In this document: positions 53,673 to 61,645 of the stretch, in pieces
How positions within the stretch are numbered: position 1 is the first letter of the stretch
Layout of the letters: each line of letters starts with the position of its first letter
Assembly: GCF_017876515.1 (NCBI RefSeq)
Contig: NZ_JAGIOC010000001.1
Span: 1,054,001-1,118,000, forward strand
Direction of reading: 5' to 3'
Length of the DNA: 64,000 nt
DNA from: Brachybacterium fresconis
Lineage (GTDB): Bacteria > Actinomycetota > Actinomycetes > Actinomycetales > Dermabacteraceae
Notes under the pieces: model-generated
The model's database searches: none
What the model was told of the DNA's origin: nothing
The model's input: only the letters and a program-made list of their open reading frames with translations
Position numbers and translations under genes: made by a program

Positions 53673-54568
53673 GGCGTCGGCATGCCCCCGTTGACGTGCA
53701 GGGTCTCCCCGAGCACATAGCTGGACTCCGGCGAGGTGAGGAAGACGTATGCCGGGGCGAGCTCGGTGGGCTGGCCGGCGCGGCCCAGCGGCGTGTTCTT
53801 GCCGAAGTGCGGCAGCGCCTCCTTCGGCTGACCGTCGGAGACCTGCAGCGGGGTCCAGATCGGCCCGGGAGCCACGGCGTTCACCCGGATGCCCTTCGGG
53901 GCGAGCTGCTGGGCGATGCCCTTGGAGAAGTTGTTGATCGCGGCCTTGGTGGAGGCGTAGTCGATCAAGGTGGTCGAGGGCTCGTAGGCCTGGACCGACG
54001 TGGTGTTCACGATCGTGGAGCCGGCCGAGAGATGCTTCAGCGCCGCCTTCGTGATCCGGTACATCGCGTGGATGTTGACCTCGTAGGTGGTCATCCACTG
54101 CTCCTCCTCGAGGTCCTCGAGGCTCTCGACGGCGATCTGCCGGCCGGCGTTGTTCACCAGGGCGTCCAGTCCTCCCAGCTGGGCGACCGCGTCCTCGACG
54201 AGCTGTCGGCAGACGTCGGCGTCGACGAGGTCGCCCGGCAGCAGGATCGCCCGGCGCCCGGCCTGCTCGATCACATCGGCCACGTGCTCGGCGTCCTCCT
54301 GCTCCTGCGGGAGGTAGTTCATGGCGACGTCGGCGCCCTCGCGGGCGAAGGCGATCGCGACGGCGGCACCGATCCCGGAATCGGCGCCGGTGATCAGAGC
54401 CTTGCGGCCCTCGAGCCGTCCGGTGCCGCGGTAGGAGTCCTCGCCGCGGTCGGTGCCGGGGATCAGATCGGCGTCCAGGCCGGGTTCGCTCTGGTCCTGC
54501 TGCGGCGGGGTGATGTCCGGAAAACGGGTGACGGGGTCGACGACGGTGAGTTGATCGGTGGATGCCAT
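53669..54568 (-). CDS. SDR oxidoreductase (YhxC/YghA-like)
   Basis: 299-residue classical SDR with a roughly 50-residue N-terminal extension. It carries the TGADSGIG dinucleotide motif, NNAG (VNNAGRQ), catalytic YASTK and PGPIWTPL. This subgroup with a long N-terminal arm is frequently stress-inducible. Substrate unknown. AGGAGAG lies upstream of the ATG. Second gene of the minus-strand operon. Confidence 0.9.
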   Translation of the reverse strand: MASTDQLTVVDPVTRFPDITPPQQDQSEPGLDADLIPGTDRGEDSYRGTGRLEGRKALITGADSGIGAAVAIAFAREGADVAMNYLPQEQEDAEHVADVIEQAGRRAILLPGDLVDADVCRQLVEDAVAQLGGLDALVNNAGRQIAVESLEDLEEEQWMTTYEVNIHAMYRITKAALKHLSAGSTIVNTTSVQAYEPSTTLIDYASTKAAINNFSKGIAQQLAPKGIRVNAVAPGPIWTPLQVSDGQPKEALPHFGKNTPLGRAGQPTELAPAYVFLTSPESSYVLGETLHVNGGMPTP

Positions 54569-54627
54569 GGGTTCTCTCCTGATCGGTCAGGGCGGGTCCG
54601 GTCGCGTCGCACGGAGGTGCGGCGCGG

Positions 54628-55863
54628 TCAGTGCGTCTGTGTGGGGGCGATGGTCGGGGTGGGGGCGATGGTCGGGGCGGGGACGATGGTCGGGTCGAGG
54701 ACGACCTTGATGCAGCCGTCGTGCTTCTTCTGGAACAGGTCGTAGCCGACGGCGGCCTCTTCGAGAGGCAGGCGATGGGTGACGAGGTCGCCGACGCCGA
54801 GCGGGTCGGCGGGATCCTCGACCAGCGGCAGCAGCTCGTCGGTCCAGCTGCGCACGTTGCACTGGCCCATCCGCAGCTGCAGCTGCTTGTCGAACATGGT
54901 CAGCAGCGGCATCGGGCTGGCCGCTCCCCCGTAGACGCCGGCGAGGGAGACGGTGCCGCCGCGGCGGACCAGATCGAGGGCGGTGTGCAGCGCCGCGAGC
55001 CGGTCCACGCCGGCATGTTCCATCAGCGGTCGGGCGACGACGTCCGGCAGCTTGCCGACGAGGGTCTGGGCGAGTCCGCCGACGGGGCTGTCCTCGGCCT
55101 CCATCCCGACGGCGTCGAGGACGGCGTCCGGCCCCCGCCCCTGTGTCTCCTCCCGGATCTCGCCGACGGTCCCCTCCGACAGATCGAACACCTCGATGCC
55201 GTACCGCTCGGCCAGGGCGCGGCGCTCCGGCACCGGATCCACGCCGAACACCCGCGCTCCCAGATGCCGCCCGATGCGGGCGCTGAACTGGCCGACCGGG
55301 CCCAGGCCCAGCACCACCAGGGTGCGGTGCTCGGGGACGCCCGCATACTGCACGGCCTGCCAGGCGGTGGGGAGGATGTCGCTGAGGAAGAGGTAGTTCT
55401 CGTCCGGCAGCTCGGTGCCGACCTTCATCAGCCCGTAGTCCGCGTGCGGCACGCGCAGGTACTCGGCCTGCCCGCCGGGGACCTGCCCGTAGAGCTTCGA
55501 ATAGCCCAGCAGCGCAGCGCCGGTGCCGTACTCGGTCACCTGCGTGGTCTCGCACTGGGACGGCAACGCCTGCTCGCACATCGTGCAGCGGCCGCAGGAG
55601 ATGGTGAAGGGGACGACCACGCGGTCGCCGGGTCGCACGTGGGTGACGCCCGCCCCGATCTCCTCGACGATGCCCATGGGTTCGTGGCCGATGACGTCGC
55701 CCGGGGTCATGAACGGGCCGAGCACCTCGTACAGATGGAGATCGGATCCGCAGATCGCGGTGGAGGTCACGCGGATCACCGCGTCGGTGGGCTGCTGGAT
55801 GATCGGATCGGGGGCGTCCTCGACGCTCACGTGCTCAGGGCCCTGCCATGTCACTGCTCTCAA
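54628..55863 (-). CDS. Zinc-dependent alcohol dehydrogenase (FDH-like)
   Basis: 411-residue MDR-family dehydrogenase. Catalytic zinc ligands lie in TAICGSDLHLY and GHEPMGIVEEIG; the structural zinc cysteines are in CGRCTMCEQALPSQC. The cofactor motif is VVLGLGPVGQFSA. It most resembles glutathione-independent formaldehyde-dehydrogenase-like proteins. The start is a TTG at 55863 giving MRAVTWQGPEH, with GGAGG 9 nt upstream. The last 20 residues are a Pro/Thr tail made by 18-bp tandem repeats and are not part of the family. First gene of an operon with the SDR. Confidence 0.9.
   Translation of the reverse strand: MRAVTWQGPEHVSVEDAPDPIIQQPTDAVIRVTSTAICGSDLHLYEVLGPFMTPGDVIGHEPMGIVEEIGAGVTHVRPGDRVVVPFTISCGRCTMCEQALPSQCETTQVTEYGTGAALLGYSKLYGQVPGGQAEYLRVPHADYGLMKVGTELPDENYLFLSDILPTAWQAVQYAGVPEHRTLVVLGLGPVGQFSARIGRHLGARVFGVDPVPERRALAERYGIEVFDLSEGTVGEIREETQGRGPDAVLDAVGMEAEDSPVGGLAQTLVGKLPDVVARPLMEHAGVDRLAALHTALDLVRRGGTVSLAGVYGGAASPMPLLTMFDKQLQLRMGQCNVRSWTDELLPLVEDPADPLGVGDLVTHRLPLEEAAVGYDLFQKKHDGCIKVVLDPTIVPAPTIAPTPTIAPTQTH
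54643..54696. repeat. Three 18-bp tandem repeats encoding the ADH C-terminal tail
   Basis: Units at 54643, 54661 and 54679 of the form GGGGGCGATGGTCGGGGT, with few differences, encode repeating PTIxP hexapeptides at the C-terminus of the dehydrogenase. Confidence 0.85.
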
Positions 55864-55963
55864 TCGTCCCGCCTCCTCGGTGTGGTCCCGTGCGGCGAAC
55901 TTCCACCGTAGGGTCCCGCGGCGCTCATGTCTGCAGGGTCGACCGGAAGGTCTGCATCGGGGG

Positions 55964-57309
55964 GTGTCCCTATGTTTCGAGTCAAGCCGCGAGGGCGGCC
56001 GGCTCAGGGGTAGGGACGGTTCTCGGGGGCTGGTAGTAGGTGCCGTCGCGGAGCATTGCGAAGATGACGTTGCAGCGGCGGCGGGCCAGGCAGATAACGG
56101 CGGCGTTGTGACGTTTGCCCTGGGCTCGTTTGCGGTCGTAGTAGGCCTTCGAGGCAGGGTCGTGGTTCGAGGCGACCCAGGCCGAGTAGAACATCGCGTT
56201 TTTCAGGCGTTTGTTGCCGGATCTGGCGGGGAACTCGCCGCGGATCGAGGTTCCGGATCTTCGCGTGACCGGCGCGATGCCTGCATAGGCCGCGAGGTGG
56301 CCGGGGGTTTCGAACGCGGAGCCGTCGCCGATGTTCAGGAGGATCTGGGCGGCGGTCTTGATGCCGATCCCCGGCATGCTCATCAAGACCGAGGCGAGAG
56401 GGAAGTCCTCCAGCATGGCCTCGACCTCCCGCGCCACTGTCGCCCGCTGTTCCTTCAGTTCCTTCACTTGACCAGCGACTCGGGGGATCACGAGCTCCAC
56501 TGCCGCGGTCGCCGGCACGACCACGGTCTGCTCGCCCAGCGCCTTGAAGATCTGGTCGATCAGCGCTTCGGGATCGCGACGCGAACGGGACCGGGCAAAC
56601 CGTAGAACCCTGGCCCGGCCTGCAGCCCTGAACCTGGTCGGGCCGCCAAACTTCTCCAGCAGGTCCAGCACGAGCCCGGTGGCCAGACTGCCGCCGGCGA
56701 AGACGCGCTCGAACGCAGGATGAATCTGCGTGAGCAGAGACCGAATCCGATTCAGCGCCCTGGTGGTCTCGTGGGCGAGATCCTCATCGAAGCCGGCGAG
56801 GACCTTGAGCGCCGAGAGAACCTCGTTGTCGCGGTCGACCTGGCGAAGCGTGTGGGGCATGGTGCGGGCCGTGTCGGCAATGATGAACGCGTCCCGCGCG
56901 TCGGTCTTTGACCTGCCCGGATAGAGGTCTGCAGCCTTCCGCATCGCCAGGCCCGGTAGGTAGGCGACGGAGCAACCGGAATCTCTGGCGACCGCGATCG
57001 GCAACGCTCCGATGGTGTTGGGCTGATCGACGACCATCAGTACCTCGCCATGCTTCTGCAACTGAGTGAACAGCTCGCGGAGCTTGGTCTCGTCCTGCGG
57101 GAGCGGCTTGTCGAACAGCTTGTTCCCGTCCGGGTCCAGAGCGCAGGCATGGTGGCCGGACTTTCCGACGTCCAGGCCGATGACGACCGCAAATCGTGTG
57201 TCCATGATGCTGTCCTTCCTTGGAGCATCATCGCTGGTCGCAGTCTTGACACCCGATGCCGGCACCCACGTTACGAAGAGACCTCAGCAGTGCTGGGCCG
57301 TGTCCCTAT
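55964..57309 (-). mobile_element. IS110-family insertion sequence (apparently complete)
   Basis: The intact DEDD transposase gene is flanked by two copies of GTGTCCCTAT at 55964-55973 and 57300-57309. The element lacks inverted repeats, as expected for IS110. The noncoding stretch upstream of the transposase (57206-57309, minus orientation) is where IS110 elements encode their bridge RNA. Ends are inferred from the repeat. Confidence 0.7.
55982..57205 (-). CDS. IS110-family DEDD transposase
   Basis: 407-residue recombinase. The N-terminal RuvC-like DEDD domain has VIGLDVGKSGHHACALD, VVDQPNTIG and SKTDARDAFIIADTAR. The C-terminal Tnp/serine domain has MSMPGIGIKTAAQILLNIG, LAAYAGIAPVTRRSGTSIRG and KRLKNAMFYSAW, as in Transposase_20. 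The frame is intact, so the element may be active. The ATG at 57205 is preceded by AAGGAAGGA. Confidence 0.95.
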   Translation of the reverse strand: MDTRFAVVIGLDVGKSGHHACALDPDGNKLFDKPLPQDETKLRELFTQLQKHGEVLMVVDQPNTIGALPIAVARDSGCSVAYLPGLAMRKAADLYPGRSKTDARDAFIIADTARTMPHTLRQVDRDNEVLSALKVLAGFDEDLAHETTRALNRIRSLLTQIHPAFERVFAGGSLATGLVLDLLEKFGGPTRFRAAGRARVLRFARSRSRRDPEALIDQIFKALGEQTVVVPATAAVELVIPRVAGQVKELKEQRATVAREVEAMLEDFPLASVLMSMPGIGIKTAAQILLNIGDGSAFETPGHLAAYAGIAPVTRRSGTSIRGEFPARSGNKRLKNAMFYSAWVASNHDPASKAYYDRKRAQGKRHNAAVICLARRRCNVIFAMLRDGTYYQPPRTVPTPEPAALAA

Positions 57310-57559
57310 CAGCGGTCAACGCGTGCCTCTCGACCGGGCGGCAACACCCCCCGGACCATTGATGGCAGGGCAACAAAGCCATACCCGGCCGAGCGACCAG
57401 ACCCCCGGCGATCGGGGGTGCTCACAAGGTAACGGGGGAGCTCGTCGACCGGGGAGGGAACACCGCGAACCGATCGGACGGCGGCGCCGACGATGCAGAT
57501 CCGGCCCAGCTGTGCCGGTTACTGTGCACCTCGTCCCCGCCCCGCGAGAGAAGAGCCCG
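57310..57559. other. Intergenic region before the ABC ATPase gene
   Basis: The 250-nt stretch holds a small hairpin ACCCCCG/CGGGGGT (57401-57419) and a TACTGT (57520-57525), a probable -10 of the ATPase gene with the start 34 nt downstream. Nothing coding is seen. Confidence 0.45.
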
Positions 57560-58333
57560 ATGCCTGCCTCGACCACGCTGACCGCCACCGCCCTCCAGGC
57601 CGGATATCCCGGAGAGTCGGTGCTGACCGGTGTGGACCTGACCCTCCGCGCCGGCGCCGCGCCGCTGGGGCTGATCGGTCCCTCCGGAGCGGGCAAGACC
57701 ACCCTCGTCCGGTTGCTCCGCGGCGTGCTGAAGCCGAGCGCCGGGCAGGTCACGCTCGATGGCCGCAGCGTGCACCGCCTGCGCGGCAAGGACCGCCGCG
57801 CCTTCGGCGCCGCGGTGCGCTTCGTCTCCCAGTACGCGATGACCATCTCCGACCCCCAGGAGACGGTCTCCTCCCGGCTGACGCTCGCCGCGAAGGAGGC
57901 CCGCAAGGGCGGACGCACCCATGCCGTCTCTCCCACCGAGATGCTCGCGACCGTGGGCCTCGACGAGCGGTACCTGACTCGTCGGATGCGCACCCTCTCC
58001 GGCGGCGAGACGCAGCGGGTCGCGCTGGCCACGGCGCTGGCCACCCGGCCGGAGATCCTGGTGCTGGACGAGCCGCTGACGGCGGTGGATCCCGGTATGC
58101 GCGGAGAGATCTCCGCGACCCTGCGGGAGATCATCGAACGCCTGGGCATCGGCGTGCTGATCGCGTCGCACGACCTCGAACTGGTCCAGCGCCTGTGCCC
58201 GCAGGTGGCGTTCCTGGGCCAGGGTCGGATCCTCGCGCAGGGCACCGTCGCCGAGGTGCTCGCCCGCACCGAGCACGAAGAGATCCGCGAGCTCGCCGAG
58301 AATGCCGCGGAGGCCGTGCAGCGGTTCCGCTGA
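57560..58333 (+). CDS. ABC transporter ATP-binding protein (orphan)
   Basis: 257-residue ATPase of the oligopeptide/nickel (DppF-like) group. Walker A is GPSGAGKTT (about 40-48), the Q loop is at VSQYAMTISDPQETV, the signature is LSGGETQRVALA, Walker B is ILVLDEPLTAVDPG and the switch His lies in IASHDLEL. No permease or binding-protein gene is adjacent; an IS110 element lies directly upstream. It may serve a transporter encoded elsewhere or be a leftover of a disrupted operon. Confidence 0.9.
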   Translation: MPASTTLTATALQAGYPGESVLTGVDLTLRAGAAPLGLIGPSGAGKTTLVRLLRGVLKPSAGQVTLDGRSVHRLRGKDRRAFGAAVRFVSQYAMTISDPQETVSSRLTLAAKEARKGGRTHAVSPTEMLATVGLDERYLTRRMRTLSGGETQRVALATALATRPEILVLDEPLTAVDPGMRGEISATLREIIERLGIGVLIASHDLELVQRLCPQVAFLGQGRILAQGTVAEVLARTEHEEIRELAENAAEAVQRFR

Positions 58334-58465
58334 TCGCAGGCGACGTCCGGCGAGCCTCCGTGCGCGACGTCCTCGCGACGTAGAATGCAGGGGGACATGC
58401 GCACCGGTGACCCATAGATCAGGCGGCATGCGATGCGATCGCGTCCATGGCAGAGAGGGGACGTC

Positions 58466-59263
58466 ATGGGATCTCGCACGGGCGATGGTCTGGGACACCG
58501 TTCTTCGCACAATGAGGGAGAGGCGATCGGCGAGGATCCGCTCGCCGTCGAGCTGGCCGATCTCGCACAGGACCTGTACGACCGCTCTGCGGATGAGCTG
58601 CTCGAGGCGATGGTCCGAGCCGCGGTGCAGATGATCCCCGGTGTCGAGGACGGCTCGATCAGCATCGTCATCGGTCGGGCGACGATGTCGTCGCAGGCAC
58701 CGACGAGCGATCTGCCGAGCAAGGTCGATGCGATCCAGATGGAGGAGCGCGAGGGCCCCTGCCTCTCGGCCGCCTACGAGGAGACGACGGTGCGCATCTC
58801 GGACATGAACACCGAGCAGCGCTGGCCTGCCTTCTCACGTCGCGCCGCCGCGGAGACGGGCGTCCGCGCGATGTTGGCGTTCCAGCTGTTCGTCGAAGAC
58901 GAGAACCTCGGCGCCCTGAACCTCTACTCCAGCCGGCCCGATGTGTTCACCGACGAGTCCGAGCACGTGGGTCTGCTGGTGGCAGCGCACGCCGCCGTGG
59001 CCTTCGCGGAATCGCGCGAGGTGACCCAGCTCAACGAAGCGATCGCGAGCCGAGATCTCATCGGGCAGGCCAAAGGCATCCTGATGGAGCGCTACAAGAT
59101 CACCGGCAACCAGGCGTTCTCCATGCTGTCCGAGATCAGCAGCCGAACCAACACGAAGCTGATCGCCGTCGCCGAGCATCTCGTAGCCAGCGGAGAACTG
59201 CACAGCATCCGGGAGACGTCGCCGGCACCCTCGGTGCGGACCTCGCCGAACGCTGCCCGCTGA
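58466..59263 (+). CDS. GAF-ANTAR domain regulator
   Basis: 265-residue protein: a GAF sensor domain (about 45-190; MVRAAVQMIPGVEDGSISIV, EREGPCLSAAYEETTVRISDM, VGLLVAAHAAVAFAES) followed by an ANTAR RNA-binding domain (IASRDLIGQAKGILMERYKITGNQAF and LSEISSRTNTKL). ANTAR proteins act by antitermination at paired RNA hexaloop stems. TAGAAT at 58381-58386 is a candidate -10 and AGAGGGG lies before the ATG. No target RNA was recognised. Confidence 0.9.
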   Translation: MGSRTGDGLGHRSSHNEGEAIGEDPLAVELADLAQDLYDRSADELLEAMVRAAVQMIPGVEDGSISIVIGRATMSSQAPTSDLPSKVDAIQMEEREGPCLSAAYEETTVRISDMNTEQRWPAFSRRAAAETGVRAMLAFQLFVEDENLGALNLYSSRPDVFTDESEHVGLLVAAHAAVAFAESREVTQLNEAIASRDLIGQAKGILMERYKITGNQAFSMLSEISSRTNTKLIAVAEHLVASGELHSIRETSPAPSVRTSPNAAR

Positions 59264-59639
59264 CCCCTGCGGCGACCGTCGAGCACGCGACCCGATTTCG
59301 TAGACCGAGTGGTTGAAGGCCCTGCTCCGACCTGCCCTCCGGGCACGATCCGGGAACGAGTCCCGGCCCGTCACCTGGCCAGCGAGGTGCTGGCACGCGA
59401 TGCGGGGGTGCGGAGGATCCGCTCCCTGCGGTCCCCGCGATGCCGCCGACCTTGCCGCGGGCACGCGCCGTGGTTACGTTCGAGAGCAGGAAGACTCCCG
59501 CATCGTTCTCCGCTGATCACCGCCGGGAGGTCCACGTCGAGCACGGCACGGCGAGCTTCGAGGACCTCTGGCTCCGGGCGCCGTCGATCGCCTGCGCACG
59601 GAACAGCAGGCACCAGTCACGACCCGAAGGGAACACATC
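59264..59639. other. Intergenic region before the ThDP enzyme gene
   Basis: 376 nt without a credible gene. A stem CCGGGA-N5-TCCCGG (59350-59366) could terminate the GAF-ANTAR gene. The promoter of the next gene is not obvious; GAAGGGA precedes its ATG. Confidence 0.35.
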
Positions 59640-61448
59640 ATGGCCAACGTCAGCGAATTCATCATCGACCGACTCATCACCTGGGACCTGCACCGCTTCT
59701 ACGGCTATCCCGGCGACGGCATCGGAGGATTCGACGGGGCTCTGGAGAGCGCCGAGCGGGACGGCAAGGACTTCCGGTACATCCGGCCCACACACGAGGA
59801 GATCGCCGCATTCATGGCGACCGCACATGCCAAGTTCACCGGCGAGACCGGCGTGTGCATCGCGACCTCGGGGCCCGGGGCGGTCCATCTGCTCAACGGC
59901 CTCTACGACGCCCGCATGGACCACCAGCCGGTGCTGGCGCTCGTGGGACAGCAGGCACGCGTCTCCCTGGGCAGCGACTTCCAGCAGCAGATCGACCTCG
60001 AGCGCGTCTTCCAGGACGTGGCCGGGTACGTCGAGACCGTCACCACACCGATGCAGGCCCAGCTCGTCCTCGACCGTGCGCTGCGCATCGCATCCACCCG
60101 TCGCTGCCCCGCCGTGGTGATCCTGCCCAATGACGTCCAGACCGCCGAGATGGAGACGCCGACCGCCGAGCACTTCGTCTCCCGAACCGGCATCGGGCGT
60201 CCCTCGACCCGTCTGCGACCGCCGGTGGACGAGCTGCGGCGAGCCGCCGCGGTGCTGGACGAGGGCGAGCGGATCGCCCTGCTCGTCGGCGCGGGCGCCC
60301 GGGGAGCGACCGACGAGGTGCTCGCCGTCGCCGACCGTCTGGGCGCGGGCATCGTGACGTCGCTGCTGGCCAAGGACGTCGTCCCCGGCGACGTGCCGCA
60401 CCACACGCAGCAGGCGGGCCTGCTCGGATCCCGCCCCAGCTACGACATGCTGCAGGACTGCGACACCCTGCTGATGGTGGGTTCGAACTACCCGTACACG
60501 GAGTTCCTGCCGCCGACGGGGCAGGCCCGCGGTGTCCAGATCGATCTGAAGGCCGACAACCTGAGCCTGCGGTACCCCATGGAGGTGAACCTGATCGGGG
60601 ACGCCCGGGAGACCCTGAGCGGACTGCTCGAGCATCTCCAGCATCATGACGACCGCAGCTGGCAGAACGGCATCGCCGAACAGATGAAGGACTGGGACGA
60701 GGTCACCGCCGGCCTGGCGGACGTGGAGGCCGAGCCGGTCAATCCCCGGTACGTCTACCAGACGCTGAATCCGCGCCTGCCGCGGAACGCGATCATCACC
60801 GCCGACGCCGGGAGCACCGCGGACTGGTACGGCCAGCACATCAAGCTGGGCCAAGACATGATGGGCAGCCTCTCGGGCTCGCTGGCCTCGATGCTCGCCT
60901 CGATGCCGTACGCCCTCTCCGCGAAGTTCGCCCACCCCGATCGCCCCGTCGTGTGCACCATCGGCGACGGCGCCTTCCAGATGCTGGGCATGAACGAGAT
61001 GCTCACGGTCAAGCGCTCCTGGCGCGAGTGGGAGGACCCGCGCTTCATCGTGCTGGTCCTGCACAACAACGATCTCACCCAGGTCTCGTGGGAGATGCGT
61101 CAGGCCGGTGACCCCCGCTACGACACGAGCCAGCTGCTCGAGGACATGAACTACGCCGACTATGCGGAGCTGCTCGGGCTGACCGGGATCCGGGTGGATC
61201 GCAAGGAGGACGTCGCCGCTGCCTGGGACCGGGCCTTCGCGTCGGATCGTCCCGTCATCCTGGACGTGCGCACCGATCCCGACACCCCTCCGCTGCCGCC
61301 TCATATCACCCTCGAGGACGCCAAGAACATGACCGCGACGCTGGCCAAGGGCGACCCCGCGGAGGGCGCCGTCATCGCGCAGTCGGCGCGGGGCATGGCC
61401 GCCGCGCTGTTCGCGAAGGCTCGGGAGACTTTCCATCGCGATCGGTGA
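59640..61448 (+). CDS. Thiamine-diphosphate enzyme, pyruvate-oxidase-like
   Basis: 602-residue ThDP enzyme of the PoxB/acetolactate synthase superfamily. The catalytic Glu is in RPTHEEIAAFMA, the flavin-like domain has IALLVGAGARGA, and the ThDP/Mg motif is IGDGAFQMLGMNEM with the following Asn block VLVLHNNDLTQVSWEMR. It resembles stress-associated ThDP-requiring proteins annotated as pyruvate:quinone oxidases, which are often near redox and general-stress genes. The substrate is unverified. It is followed 198 nt on by the glutamate-synthase-like gene. Confidence 0.85.
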   Translation: MANVSEFIIDRLITWDLHRFYGYPGDGIGGFDGALESAERDGKDFRYIRPTHEEIAAFMATAHAKFTGETGVCIATSGPGAVHLLNGLYDARMDHQPVLALVGQQARVSLGSDFQQQIDLERVFQDVAGYVETVTTPMQAQLVLDRALRIASTRRCPAVVILPNDVQTAEMETPTAEHFVSRTGIGRPSTRLRPPVDELRRAAAVLDEGERIALLVGAGARGATDEVLAVADRLGAGIVTSLLAKDVVPGDVPHHTQQAGLLGSRPSYDMLQDCDTLLMVGSNYPYTEFLPPTGQARGVQIDLKADNLSLRYPMEVNLIGDARETLSGLLEHLQHHDDRSWQNGIAEQMKDWDEVTAGLADVEAEPVNPRYVYQTLNPRLPRNAIITADAGSTADWYGQHIKLGQDMMGSLSGSLASMLASMPYALSAKFAHPDRPVVCTIGDGAFQMLGMNEMLTVKRSWREWEDPRFIVLVLHNNDLTQVSWEMRQAGDPRYDTSQLLEDMNYADYAELLGLTGIRVDRKEDVAAAWDRAFASDRPVILDVRTDPDTPPLPPHITLEDAKNMTATLAKGDPAEGAVIAQSARGMAAALFAKARETFHRDR

Positions 61449-61645
61449 TCCTCCCTCGGGGCCGGGATCGCCTCACTCTCCCCCATCGCCGCCACTACCA
61501 TCGGTGCCACGCCATCGGCGGTGAGCAGCCCCCTTCTCAGAGAAATCTGCCTCGGCGTCGGCGCCGGCACCCGGTGCCAGGCCGCACCGACGCTTCCGCG
61601 CACCGCGACGTGCCAGGCATTCGACGACGAACGAATCGAGGACCC

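Noticed and set aside
59264..59639. ANTAR target RNA (paired hexaloop stems) upstream of the ThDP enzyme
   Set aside because: One short stem-loop is visible but not two hexaloops with the expected loop bases.
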